Assembly (NCBI RefSeq): GCF_900156175.1
Contig: NZ_FTMV01000001.1
Coordinates: 434,001 to 498,000 of the forward strand
Source: Janthinobacterium sp. TND4EL3
Lineage (GTDB): Bacteria > Pseudomonadota > Gammaproteobacteria > Burkholderiales > Burkholderiaceae_D
DNA: 64,000 nucleotides
Direction: 5' to 3'
Positions 33,701 to 40,234 of this stretch are shown here, piece by piece. Both the position numbers and the translations under genes were made by a program. The notes under the pieces were generated by a model. That model had not been told where the DNA came from and did not search any database. It saw only the letters and a list, made by a program, of their open reading frames with translations. The first letter of the stretch is position 1. Every line of letters begins with the position of its first letter.

Positions 33701-36481
33701 GTGGCCAATATCGAACTGGCGCGCCAGATGGTGCAGGCGCATGCCTACTGGCGTCTGAAAGGACTGATAGTCGACCTGGTGATCTGGTACGAGGAGCAGT
33801 CGGGCTACCGCCAGCTGCTGCACGACCAGATCATGGGACTGATTGCCTCGGGCATCGACGCGCAGGCGATTGACCGCCCGGGCGGCATCTTCGTGCGCCT
33901 GGCCGAGCAGATTGCCAATGAAGACCGCATCCTGCTGCAGTCGGTGGCGCGCGCCATCATCAGCGACTTGCGCGGTACGCTGGCCGAGCAGGTCAAGCGT
34001 CCGCCCAACCCCGTGCTGCGCATGCCGCCGCTGCTGCAGGACCCGGCGCGAGAGCATGGCGGCGTGCCGCACCGGGCGCCACAGCGTGAGCTGAGCCTGG
34101 AAAATGGCCTCGGCGGTTTCACGCCCGATGGGCGCGAATACGTGATTACCACGGGAGAAGGCAAGCAGACGCCGGCACCCTGGTCGAACGTGCTGGCCAA
34201 TGCGCAATTCGGCACCGTGGTGTCGGAAGCCGGCCAGGCGTATACCTGGAGCGAGAATGCGCATGAATTCCGCCTCACGCCATGGCAGAACGACCCCGTG
34301 TCCGACCTGTCCGGCGAAGCGTTTTATGTGCGGGACGAGCAGAGCGGCCAGTTCTGGTCGCCTTCGTCCTTGCCAGCGCGCGGCAGCGGCGACTACGTGA
34401 CGCGCCACGGTTTCGGCTACAGCATTTTTGAGCACAGCGAGGGCGGCATCGCCACCGAGTTGTGCACCTACGTGGCGTTGGACGCAGCCGTCAAATACTC
34501 GGTGATCAAGGTGCGCAACGACAGCGGGGTGCCGCGCCGTCTGTCCGTCACCGGTTACGTGGAATGGGTGCTGGCCGACCTGCGCGCCAAGTCCGGCATG
34601 CACGTGGCCACCGAAGTCGATACGATCAGCGGCGCCCTGTTTGCGCGCAATAACTACAACACGGAGTTTTCCGGTCGCGTCGGCTTTTTCAATACCGATG
34701 CCAGCATCCGTTCCATCACCTGCGACCGCAATGAATTCATCGGCCGCAACGGCAGCCTGGCGCAGCCTGCGGCCCTGCGCCGCGTGCGCCTGTCCGGCAA
34801 GGCGGGTACGGGCCTCGACCCGTGCGCGGCGATTCAGGTGCCGTTCGAGCTGCAACCGGGACAGGAGCGTGAAATCGTCTTCCTCCTCGGCGTGGGCGGG
34901 CGCCGCAATGCCGACGCCAGTACCATGGTGCAGCGCCATGCGGGCAAGGACGCGGCGCGCAGTGCGCTCGACGCGGTGCGCGCGCATTGGGAAACGACAT
35001 TGGGCGCGGTGCGCATAGAGACGCCCGATCCGTCAATCGATGTGATCGCCAATGGCTGGCTGATGTACCAGACCATCGCCTGCCGTTTGTGGGCGCGCAG
35101 CGGCTATTACCAGTCCGGCGGCGCCTACGGTTTCCGCGACCAGCTGCAGGACGCGATGGCCATGATCCACACGGCGCCGCAGCTGCTGCGCGGGCATTTG
35201 CTGCTGTGCGCGGCGCATCAGTTTGTCGAAGGCGACGTGCAGCACTGGTGGCATCCACCCTCGGACCGGGGCGTGCGCACGCACTGCTCCGATGATTACC
35301 TGTGGCTGCCGCTGGCCGCCTGCCGCTACGTGATCGCCACGGGCGACGTCAATGTCCTGTCGGAAGTGGCGCCGTTCATCGAAGGACGTGCCGTCAAGCC
35401 CGAGGAGGATTCATATTACGACCTGCCCGTGCGTTCCGGCGAATCGGCCGACTTGTATGAGCACTGCGTGCGCGCCATTCGCCACGGCCTGCGCCTGGGC
35501 GTGCACGGCTTGCCGCTGATCGGTTCCTGCGACTGGAACGACGGCATGGACAAGGTGGGCGAACACGGCAAGGGCGAGAGCGTGTGGCTGGCCTTCTTCC
35601 TGTATGAGGTATTGCAGCGCTTTGCCGAAGTGGCAGAGCTGCGCGGCGACGCGGCCTTTGCCCGGTTTTGCCGCGATGAAGCCGCCAAATTGGCTGCCAA
35701 TGTCGAGGAGCATGCGTGGGATGGCGAGTGGTACCGGCGCGCCTATTTCGACGACGGCACGCCGCTCGGTTCGCACACGAACGAAGAATGCCAGATCGAT
35801 TCGATTTCGCAGAGCTGGGGTGTGCTGTCCGGCGCGGCCAACAAGGAACGTGTCGCAGGTGCCATGCGGCAGGTCGATGCGCGCCTGGTACGGCGCGATG
35901 CGGGGGTGATCCAGCTGCTCGATCCGCCGTTCGACAAGGCCGACCTCAATCCCGGCTACATCCGCGGCTATGTGCCGGGTGTGCGCGAGAACGGCGGCCA
36001 GTACACGCACGCTGCCATCTGGACGGCGATGGCGTTTGCCCGTATGGGCGACGGTGAAAAGGCGTGGGAGCTGCTGCGCATGATCAATCCCGTGCGCCAC
36101 GGCGTGGATGCGCAGGCGGTGGCGCGCTACAAGGTCGAGCCCTACGTGGTGACGGCCGACGTGTACGCCGTCGCACCGCATGTGGGACGTGGCGGCTGGA
36201 GCTGGTACACGGGATCGTCAGGTTGGCTGTACCGCTTGATCGTGGAATCCTTGCTGGGACTGAAGCGCGAGGCGAACGTACTGCGTCTGGCGCCTTGCAT
36301 GCCGGCCGAATGGGACCGCTTCAGGCTGCACTACCGTTTCGGCGCCAGCAACTATGCGATCACTGTAGAGAGGGCGCAGGGACGGGTTGCCGGACTGTCG
36401 CTCGATGGGGTGGCAGTGGCTGACGGCAGCATTGTCCTGCGCGACGAAGGCCGCGAGTACGTGGTCGTGTTGCTCGTGTAA
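27791..36481 (+). CDS. ndvB: Cyclic beta-1,2-glucan synthase (NdvB/ChvB type)
   Basis: About 2896 residues, close to the 2830-2870 of rhizobial NdvB and Brucella Cgs. Makes cyclic beta-1,2-glucans for the periplasm from UDP-glucose. In order: an N-terminal cytoplasmic region; membrane helices around residues 430-490; a GT84 glycosyltransferase domain (YVITLDTDTQLPRD near 660; RRQRWIRGD near 810); further membrane helices around 850-1030; a glucoamylase-like domain (FYNWYDTQTLK; SESGYNTVDASLNY); and two GH94-type phosphorylase modules, the last with CDWNDGMDKVG, holding the catalytic Asp, and GRGGWSWYTGSSGW. Start: TTG at 27791 has GAGG 6 bases upstream; a GTG at 27770 is the alternative. The protein is intact. 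Confidence 0.95.
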   Translation: MKEYTAVVAEQIKEQISKFKEIFRDHSLAQDTFDAARDDALPLRSELFSAMQMAAHGKNVAAGHAVGRHHGRDRLLARLADNAALITATVNELTATVKSGRQVTPASEWLLDNFYLIEEQIRTTRRHLPKNYSKELPRLTSGTDAGCPRVYKIALEIISHGDGRVDLENLCHFVEAYQDVATLTLGELWAVPIMLRLALIENLRRVAARVADDRMQRDLANTWADQMTDVAERNPSGLILLVADMARSNPPITSAFVAELSRRLQGQSPSLTLALSWLTHKLAESGLTIEQQIQSEIGQQAADQVSIANSIGSLRFLGTMDWQEFVETMSVVEQTLRLDPAGTYGLMDFATRDSYRHAIERIAKRSARSEVEVAEMVVQLAHTHGNGNDARRGHIGFYLVGRGVLVLEKQAGARLPFIEALQHTARAAPLAVYLGAISFLTLATSALLLERAVRHGVQGWPLAALGVLALLGSSQLAVAVVNWLATLMTLPHPLPRMDYRAGIPSDGRGIVVVPTLIYSPENVAALCEALEVRYLANRDPNLRFCLLTDFVDAQAQTMPGDEALLRQAQETIRGLNEKYRVEGAEFKDNGDPADSEELGHVGPFLLLHRPRLWNSQQNAWMGQERKRGKLSDLHAFLRGGARDKFSLVEGELRGLRTIKYVITLDTDTQLPRDAAREFIATMMHPLNRPVLDAAGTRVVAGYGILQPRVAVALPSANASRYELLCGGEPGIDPYTRTVSDLYQDVFYEGSFIGKGIYDLDMFERVLGQRLPDNKILSHDLLEGCYLRAGLLSDSQLYEEYPARYDADVSRRQRWIRGDWQLIGWLLGRVPGRAGKRERNPLSMLSRWKLFDNLRRSIVAPATTLSLLLVWGFLPHVAFWSAAVLAIIFLPPVFSALYDLLRKPRDTLWRQHLAAFERRCGVQFSHAMLTLVFLPYEAWISLDAIARTLWRLGVSHKHLLDWRASNLHSSSGSQADSWRAMWCSPALALAAFAALLAWRPAALPAAAVVLLLWLAAPAIAWWISRPIERAVARLSAEQGRFLHGVARKTWAYFDTFVGPDDHWLPPDNMQEHPNLVLAHRTSPTNIGLALLANLTAYDFGYVTLGQLIERSRATLHSMGELERFQGHFYNWYDTQTLKALQPMYISTVDSGNLAGHLLTLQPGLVELYDAPIMGPQIVQGIRTTAQVLQEFVAAEGEGKAMRDSMTLLQAPAAPASLPEWHAYLSTVNGAADALLSLTLHSENEELSMWSGALARQCRAALAQLLQLAPWAAHPEVDADLIRVPTLRELANLEAPAGVSPELAAVLAQGREQAGRHMRDIAHAAGQAHNFAQIEYGFLYNPSTKLLAIGYNVSERRLDPSYYDLLASEVRLASFIAIAQGQLPQEHWFALGRQLCMVAGQPVLLSWSGSMFEYLMPLLVMPNYPNTLLDQTYHSVIEAQIDYGRQRDVPWGISESGYNTVDASLNYQYRAFGVPGLGLKRGLADDLVVAPYASMMGLMVQPEASCQNLQRMQAAGYMGRYGFFEAIDFTTARLPRGQGSAVIRSFMVHHQGMGFLALSYLLHDRPMQRRFESDPLLQSALLVLQERTPQAGAFYSNTAELAVLRSGAPELAMPMRILTQANSAVPETQLLSNGRYHVMVSNAGGSYSRWKDLSVTRWREDSTRDNWGNFCYLRDLDDGEVWSTMYQPTLVEPKKYEVIFSEGRAEFRRADHGLDLYTEIVVSPEDDIEIRRTRISNNSNRQRRIEITSFAEVVMAPAAADAAHPAFSKLFVQTEILAHENAILCTRRPRSKDEQMPWLLHVMTVHDIDQYAVSFETDRARFIGRGNTAQLPQALQDNGPLSGGQGSVLDPIVAIRYVVTLEPDQAVTVDSVTGMVEQREAALHLIDKYQDRHLADRVFELAWTHSQVVLRQLNASEADAQLYARLANAVIYPNAALRAEAGILIKNQRGQSGLWAYAISGDLPIVLLQIRDVANIELARQMVQAHAYWRLKGLIVDLVIWYEEQSGYRQLLHDQIMGLIASGIDAQAIDRPGGIFVRLAEQIANEDRILLQSVARAIISDLRGTLAEQVKRPPNPVLRMPPLLQDPAREHGGVPHRAPQRELSLENGLGGFTPDGREYVITTGEGKQTPAPWSNVLANAQFGTVVSEAGQAYTWSENAHEFRLTPWQNDPVSDLSGEAFYVRDEQSGQFWSPSSLPARGSGDYVTRHGFGYSIFEHSEGGIATELCTYVALDAAVKYSVIKVRNDSGVPRRLSVTGYVEWVLADLRAKSGMHVATEVDTISGALFARNNYNTEFSGRVGFFNTDASIRSITCDRNEFIGRNGSLAQPAALRRVRLSGKAGTGLDPCAAIQVPFELQPGQEREIVFLLGVGGRRNADASTMVQRHAGKDAARSALDAVRAHWETTLGAVRIETPDPSIDVIANGWLMYQTIACRLWARSGYYQSGGAYGFRDQLQDAMAMIHTAPQLLRGHLLLCAAHQFVEGDVQHWWHPPSDRGVRTHCSDDYLWLPLAACRYVIATGDVNVLSEVAPFIEGRAVKPEEDSYYDLPVRSGESADLYEHCVRAIRHGLRLGVHGLPLIGSCDWNDGMDKVGEHGKGESVWLAFFLYEVLQRFAEVAELRGDAAFARFCRDEAAKLAANVEEHAWDGEWYRRAYFDDGTPLGSHTNEECQIDSISQSWGVLSGAANKERVAGAMRQVDARLVRRDAGVIQLLDPPFDKADLNPGYIRGYVPGVRENGGQYTHAAIWTAMAFARMGDGEKAWELLRMINPVRHGVDAQAVARYKVEPYVVTADVYAVAPHVGRGGWSWYTGSSGWLYRLIVESLLGLKREANVLRLAPCMPAEWDRFRLHYRFGASNYAITVERAQGRVAGLSLDGVAVADGSIVLRDEGREYVVVLLV

Positions 36482-36696
36482 TCCTGTAATGGATCTTGCC
36501 ACCTTTCATGGCCGGGCCGGCGTCGGCCGGCCAGTAGAATCAGGCCGGCACCGAACAGCAGCAGGTCGCGCGTACGCACTTCGGAGGCGGCGTGGTCCGC
36601 ACCGGGCAGCGCCTGGCGATGGGTGGATGGTGCTGCGGAGAGCTGGCTGGCGCAAGCGGCCAGGCACAGGGCCGCCACTTTTCCATTTAACTGCAT
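36352..36696 (-). CDS. Possible small exported protein
   Basis: About 114 codons from an ATG with GAGGA 5 bases upstream. The first half looks real: a signal-peptide-like start (MQLNGKVAALCLAACASQLS) and a short hydrophobic helix followed by arginines (DLLLFGAGLILLAGRRR), recalling the C-terminal anchor of PEP-CTERM proteins but without the Pro-Glu-Pro. The last about 40 codons overlap the end of the glucan synthase in antisense and look like shadow coding, so the true end may be earlier, through a frameshift, or the gene may be decayed. Function unknown. Confidence 0.4.
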   Translation of the reverse strand: MQLNGKVAALCLAACASQLSAAPSTHRQALPGADHAASEVRTRDLLLFGAGLILLAGRRRPGHERWQDPLQDYTSNTTTYSRPSSRRTMLPSATATPSSDSPATRPCALSTVIA

Positions 36697-36742
36697 AGAT
36701 TCCTCAAAAAAACACGCTGACCGTGCCGGCCCAGCGTGCCTG

Positions 36743-36780
36743 TGTTCATGTCGGCGATATTGTAATAATGAGCATGAACA
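36743..36780. repeat. Inverted repeat upstream of the small exported protein
   Basis: TGTTCATG (36743-36750) and CATGAACA (36773-36780), 8-bp perfect arms around 22 bases, in the short non-coding space between the manganese exporter gene and the small ORF, both on the minus strand. Could be a weak terminator of the exporter gene or an operator of the small ORF. Confidence 0.35.
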
Positions 36781-36808
36781 TTGTAAATGAGGAATTGTTT
36801 GGCGCCGC

Positions 36809-37384
36809 TCAGAAACCCAGGCGCGCGCCAGCGCCGAGCAGGGTAGCCACGCCCAGCACGGCAAAGACCAGTGCCGCGATACCGTGCACCAGACGCAGCG
36901 ACACGCGGTTCGCGATCTTGTCGCCCAGGTACACTGCCGGCACGTTGGCCAGCATCATGCCAAAGGTGGTGCCCAGCACGACGGAAACAATATCGTGGTA
37001 GCGCGCCGCCAGCGCCACGGTCGCCACCTGCGTCTTGTCTCCCATTTCCGCCATGAAGAAGGCGATCAGGGTGGTCAGGAAGACGCCATACTTGGCCAGC
37101 TTCGTCTCGTCTTCGTCGAGCTTGTCGGGAATCAGGGTCCAGGCCGCCATCGCCAGGAAGGACACGCCCAGCACCCAGCGCAGCACGTCCGGGCCCAGCA
37201 TGCTGGTGATCCAGGCGCCGACAGCGGCGGCAAACGCGTGGTTGGCGACGGTGGCGACGAAAATCGCCAGCACGATGGGCAAAGGCTTGCGGAATTTGGC
37301 GGCCAGCAAAAAGGCCAGGAGTTGGGTTTTGTCGCCGATTTCAGCGAGACCGACGATGCCGGTGGAGATGAGGAATGCTTCCAT
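36809..37384 (-). CDS. Manganese exporter, TMEM165/GDT1 (UPF0016) family
   Basis: 191 residues, six to seven transmembrane helices arranged as two homologous halves, each with the family motif E-x-G-D-K-T-Q (AEIGDKTQLLAF near the N-terminus; AEMGDKTQVATV in the middle). Bacterial members (MneA, and the UPF0016 proteins of Vibrio and Synechocystis) export Mn2+. A Mn2+-sensing riboswitch of the yybP-ykoY class lies directly upstream, which independently supports this role. The ATG at 37384 is taken because the upstream in-frame extension would run into the leader; the ribosome binding site is weak, as expected for a leader-controlled gene. Confidence 0.93.
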   Translation of the reverse strand: MEAFLISTGIVGLAEIGDKTQLLAFLLAAKFRKPLPIVLAIFVATVANHAFAAAVGAWITSMLGPDVLRWVLGVSFLAMAAWTLIPDKLDEDETKLAKYGVFLTTLIAFFMAEMGDKTQVATVALAARYHDIVSVVLGTTFGMMLANVPAVYLGDKIANRVSLRLVHGIAALVFAVLGVATLLGAGARLGF

Positions 37385-37418
37385 GAGATTGCAAGAGGTA
37401 CGCGGGCCGGACGAATTA

Positions 37419-37470
37419 ACCAATGATCCACGGGCGACTCCGGCCCATGCGACCGCCCTGGATCAATGGT
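37419..37470 (-). promoter_or_regulatory. Expression platform hairpin of the Mn2+ riboswitch
   Basis: On the minus-strand RNA, ACCATTGATCCAGGGCG (37470-37454) can pair with CGCCCGTGGATCATTGGT (37436-37419) with one bulge and one mismatch. The 5' arm includes the ACC and the 3' strand of aptamer helix P1, so this hairpin and the folded aptamer exclude each other. No T-run follows, so it may act on translation or Rho access rather than as an intrinsic terminator. Confidence 0.65.
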
Positions 37471-37573
37471 CTCGTCAAGTTCTGCAACCACCTGCACCAT
37501 GGCCTGCTGGCCAATTATGTTGATACAGGTTCCTGCGGCAGGACCGCAGGACGACTACTCCCCAATGTTCGAG
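37462..37573 (-). ncRNA. yybP-ykoY manganese riboswitch
   Basis: Reading the minus strand, the region shows the class hallmarks in order: GGGGAGTAG (37563-37555), a GC-rich hairpin, the conserved ATCAACATAAT stretch, a second hairpin, TTGCAGAACTTGACGAGACC near the 3' end, and closing P1 pairs ACATTGG / CCATTGAT. Members of this class bind Mn2+ and turn on Mn2+ export genes, and the next gene is exactly such an exporter. Only the spacing of individual helices is uncertain. Confidence 0.93.
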
Positions 37574-37721
37574 GCGCATCATACGCCAATGCCTGTTTTC
37601 GCGCCAGTGGCGCCGGCCAGTTGCCTGGACTGGTGTGTGGGGTGCCGACAACAATAATCAGCCTGCAAACAGACTCGACTTAGAATGCAGTTCTGTCCAC
37701 GACTCCCAGATGGAACGCGCC

Positions 37722-40115
37722 ATGCCGGTCTTCGTCCGCTTGCTTGCCTTGTGTTGTCTGCTGTTTGCCTCCTTGCCCGGCTTGTGCGCCGGTGTGCCGT
37801 TCGACGACAAGTTCCGTCAGCTCGATGAGCTGCTGCCCACGCCGACGGCCTACCGCACGGCGTCTGGTGCGCCGGGCCACGCTTACTGGCAGCAGCGCGC
37901 CGATTACGTGATCCGCGCCACGCTCGATGAAGAACGTCGCGAAATCACGGCCAGCGAACAGATCACGTATCACAATCATTCGCCCGACAGCCTGGCGTAT
38001 CTGTGGCTGCAACTGGACCAGAATGGCATCCGCAAGGATGCGGACCAGCGCCGCGTATTGAGCGCGCCGTCGCGCCAGGCCTGGCTCAGTGGCAGCGAGG
38101 ATGAGGCACTGAAATTCGAGGACTGGCGCGCCATCCAGGAAGGCCGCACCTTTGACGGCGGCTTCAATCTCGCCAGCGTCAGGTCGGCTGGCGGCAAGCC
38201 GCTGCATTACGTGATCAACCAGACCATGCTGCGCATCGATTTGCCGGTGGCGCTGGCGCCGGGCCAGAGCATCAGTTTTCATATTGACTGGTCCTATAAA
38301 ATCAATGACCAGAAGGTGCTGGTCGAACGCTCCGGCTATGAGTATTTTTCAGACGACAAGAACACGATATTCCAGATTGCGCAGTGGTTCCCCCGCATGG
38401 CCGCCTACTACGATGCGGTCGGCTGGCAGAACAAGCAGTACCTGGGCACGGGCGAATTCGCCCTGGAGTTTGGCGACTACGAACTGTACCTGACGGTGCC
38501 GGCTGACCACGTGGTAGCCGCCACGGGTGAGCTGCAGAATCCTTCTGCCGTCCTGAGCGCGGCGCAGCGCGAGCGCCTTGCGAAAGCCAGGAGCAGTGCC
38601 GCACCAGTGCTGGTGATCACGCCGGAAGAGGCGCTGGCGGCGGAAAATGGCAAGCCGGCGGGGATGAAAACCTGGCACTTCAAGGCGGCCAACGTGCGCG
38701 ACGTGGCGTGGGCCTCGAGCCGCAAGTTCATCTGGGATGCGCAGGGGCTCGACAGCGGTGGCAAGCGCGTGCTGGCCATGTCGTATTATCCGAACGAGGG
38801 CAACCCGCTGTGGCAGCAGTACAGCACGCGGGCCGTGGCGCACGCCATCGAGCAGTACAACAAGTACAGTTTCGACTATCCGTATCCGGTCGCGATTTCC
38901 GTCAACGGCGCCGTGGCAGGCATGGAGTATCCGATGATTTCGTTCAATGGCGGGCGTCCCGTGAAGGATAAAAAGACGGGTGCGCTGACGTATTCGAAAG
39001 CCACCAAATATGACCTGATCGGCGTGATCATCCACGAGGTGGGGCATAATTATTTTCCCATGGTCGTCAACTCGGACGAGCGCCAGTGGGCGTGGATGGA
39101 TGAGGGACTCAACTCCTTCCTGCAGTACCTGGCCGAGCAGGCGTGGGAAGAGCATTTCCCGTCCTGGAATGGCGAGCCGCGCAAGATCGTCGACTACATG
39201 CGCAGCCAGAATCAAGTCCCCATCATGACCAATCCGGAGTCGGTGCTGCTGTTGTCGCCGAATGCCTACGACAAGCCGGCCACGGCGCTCAACATCCTGC
39301 GCGAGACCATCCTCGGACGCGAACTGTTCGACTTCGCCTTCAAGCAGTACGCCTTGCGCTGGAAATTCAAGCGCCCGACGCCGGCCGACTTTTTCCGCAC
39401 CATGGAAGACGCTTCCGGCACGGACCTGGACTGGTTCTGGCGCGGCTGGTTTTATACCACCGACGCGGTCGACATCAGCATTGACGGCATCAGTGAATAT
39501 GGTGTGAGCACGAAGGATCCCGAGATTGAAAAGGCGTGGAAGAAGGCGCAAAAGGCAACCCAGCCCATCTCGATCTCGGACCAGCGCAACAAGGCGCTGC
39601 CGAAGAAGGTCGACCTGGACCCCGCGCTGAAGGATTTCTACAACCAGCACGACGATTTCACGGTTACCAACAAGGACCGCAACGGTTATGTGGAAGAGCT
39701 GGATGGGCTGGAGCCGTGGGAGCGGGCGATGCTGGAGCAGCGTGCCCGCGGCAAGCATCTGTACCTGGTCGACTTTTCGAATATCGGCGGCCTGGTGATG
39801 CCGCTGATCCTGGAAATCGAACTGAAAAGCGGCAAGAAAATCATCGAGCGCGTGCCTGCCGAAGTGTGGCGTTACTCACCGAAAAAAATCAGCAAGGTGC
39901 TCATCACCGATGAGCCGATGGTCGGCCTGGTGCAGGACCCGTACTGGGAGACTGCCGACATCGACACCAGCAACAATGCCTGGCCGCGGAAAATCACGCC
40001 GTCGCGCCTGGAACTGTTCAAGCAGGAGCGCGACAAGAACAACCTGATGAAAGATTTTAATACGCCGCTGAAGGCGCCCGAGGCCAAGCCGCAGGCCAAG
40101 GCAGAAGAAAAATAG
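37722..40115 (+). CDS. M1 family metallopeptidase, exported
   Basis: 797 residues with a Sec signal peptide (MPVFVRLLALCCLLFASLPG). Gluzincin zinc site: HEVGHN, then the third ligand Glu 18 residues on (WAWMDEGLNSF). The exopeptidase loop reads GMEYP rather than GAMEN, typical of the bacterial M1 subgroup with large C-terminal extensions. The charged C-terminal tail ends in Lys/Glu/Ala repeats. Periplasmic. ATG at 37722 is preferred (GGA upstream and a clean signal peptide); 37710 is possible. Divergent from the manganese exporter and closed by a terminator. Confidence 0.9.
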   Translation: MPVFVRLLALCCLLFASLPGLCAGVPFDDKFRQLDELLPTPTAYRTASGAPGHAYWQQRADYVIRATLDEERREITASEQITYHNHSPDSLAYLWLQLDQNGIRKDADQRRVLSAPSRQAWLSGSEDEALKFEDWRAIQEGRTFDGGFNLASVRSAGGKPLHYVINQTMLRIDLPVALAPGQSISFHIDWSYKINDQKVLVERSGYEYFSDDKNTIFQIAQWFPRMAAYYDAVGWQNKQYLGTGEFALEFGDYELYLTVPADHVVAATGELQNPSAVLSAAQRERLAKARSSAAPVLVITPEEALAAENGKPAGMKTWHFKAANVRDVAWASSRKFIWDAQGLDSGGKRVLAMSYYPNEGNPLWQQYSTRAVAHAIEQYNKYSFDYPYPVAISVNGAVAGMEYPMISFNGGRPVKDKKTGALTYSKATKYDLIGVIIHEVGHNYFPMVVNSDERQWAWMDEGLNSFLQYLAEQAWEEHFPSWNGEPRKIVDYMRSQNQVPIMTNPESVLLLSPNAYDKPATALNILRETILGRELFDFAFKQYALRWKFKRPTPADFFRTMEDASGTDLDWFWRGWFYTTDAVDISIDGISEYGVSTKDPEIEKAWKKAQKATQPISISDQRNKALPKKVDLDPALKDFYNQHDDFTVTNKDRNGYVEELDGLEPWERAMLEQRARGKHLYLVDFSNIGGLVMPLILEIELKSGKKIIERVPAEVWRYSPKKISKVLITDEPMVGLVQDPYWETADIDTSNNAWPRKITPSRLELFKQERDKNNLMKDFNTPLKAPEAKPQAKAEEK

Positions 40116-40117
40116 GG

Positions 40118-40148
40118 AAAAAGCGCCGGCCACTCCGGCGCTTTTTTT
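40118..40148 (+). terminator. Terminator after the first M1 peptidase
   Basis: AAAAAGCGCCGG (40118-40129), a 5-base loop, CCGGCGCTTTTTTT (40135-40148). Strong stem with a T-run; it separates the first M1 gene from the second. Confidence 0.92.
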
Positions 40149-40234
40149 CTGCCGGCCCGCGCTGGAAGTGCTATTCTGCGCGACGCCCCGTCGCACACGG
40201 ACCGGGGCTTTCGCAAATCATTCAAAAGACGACC

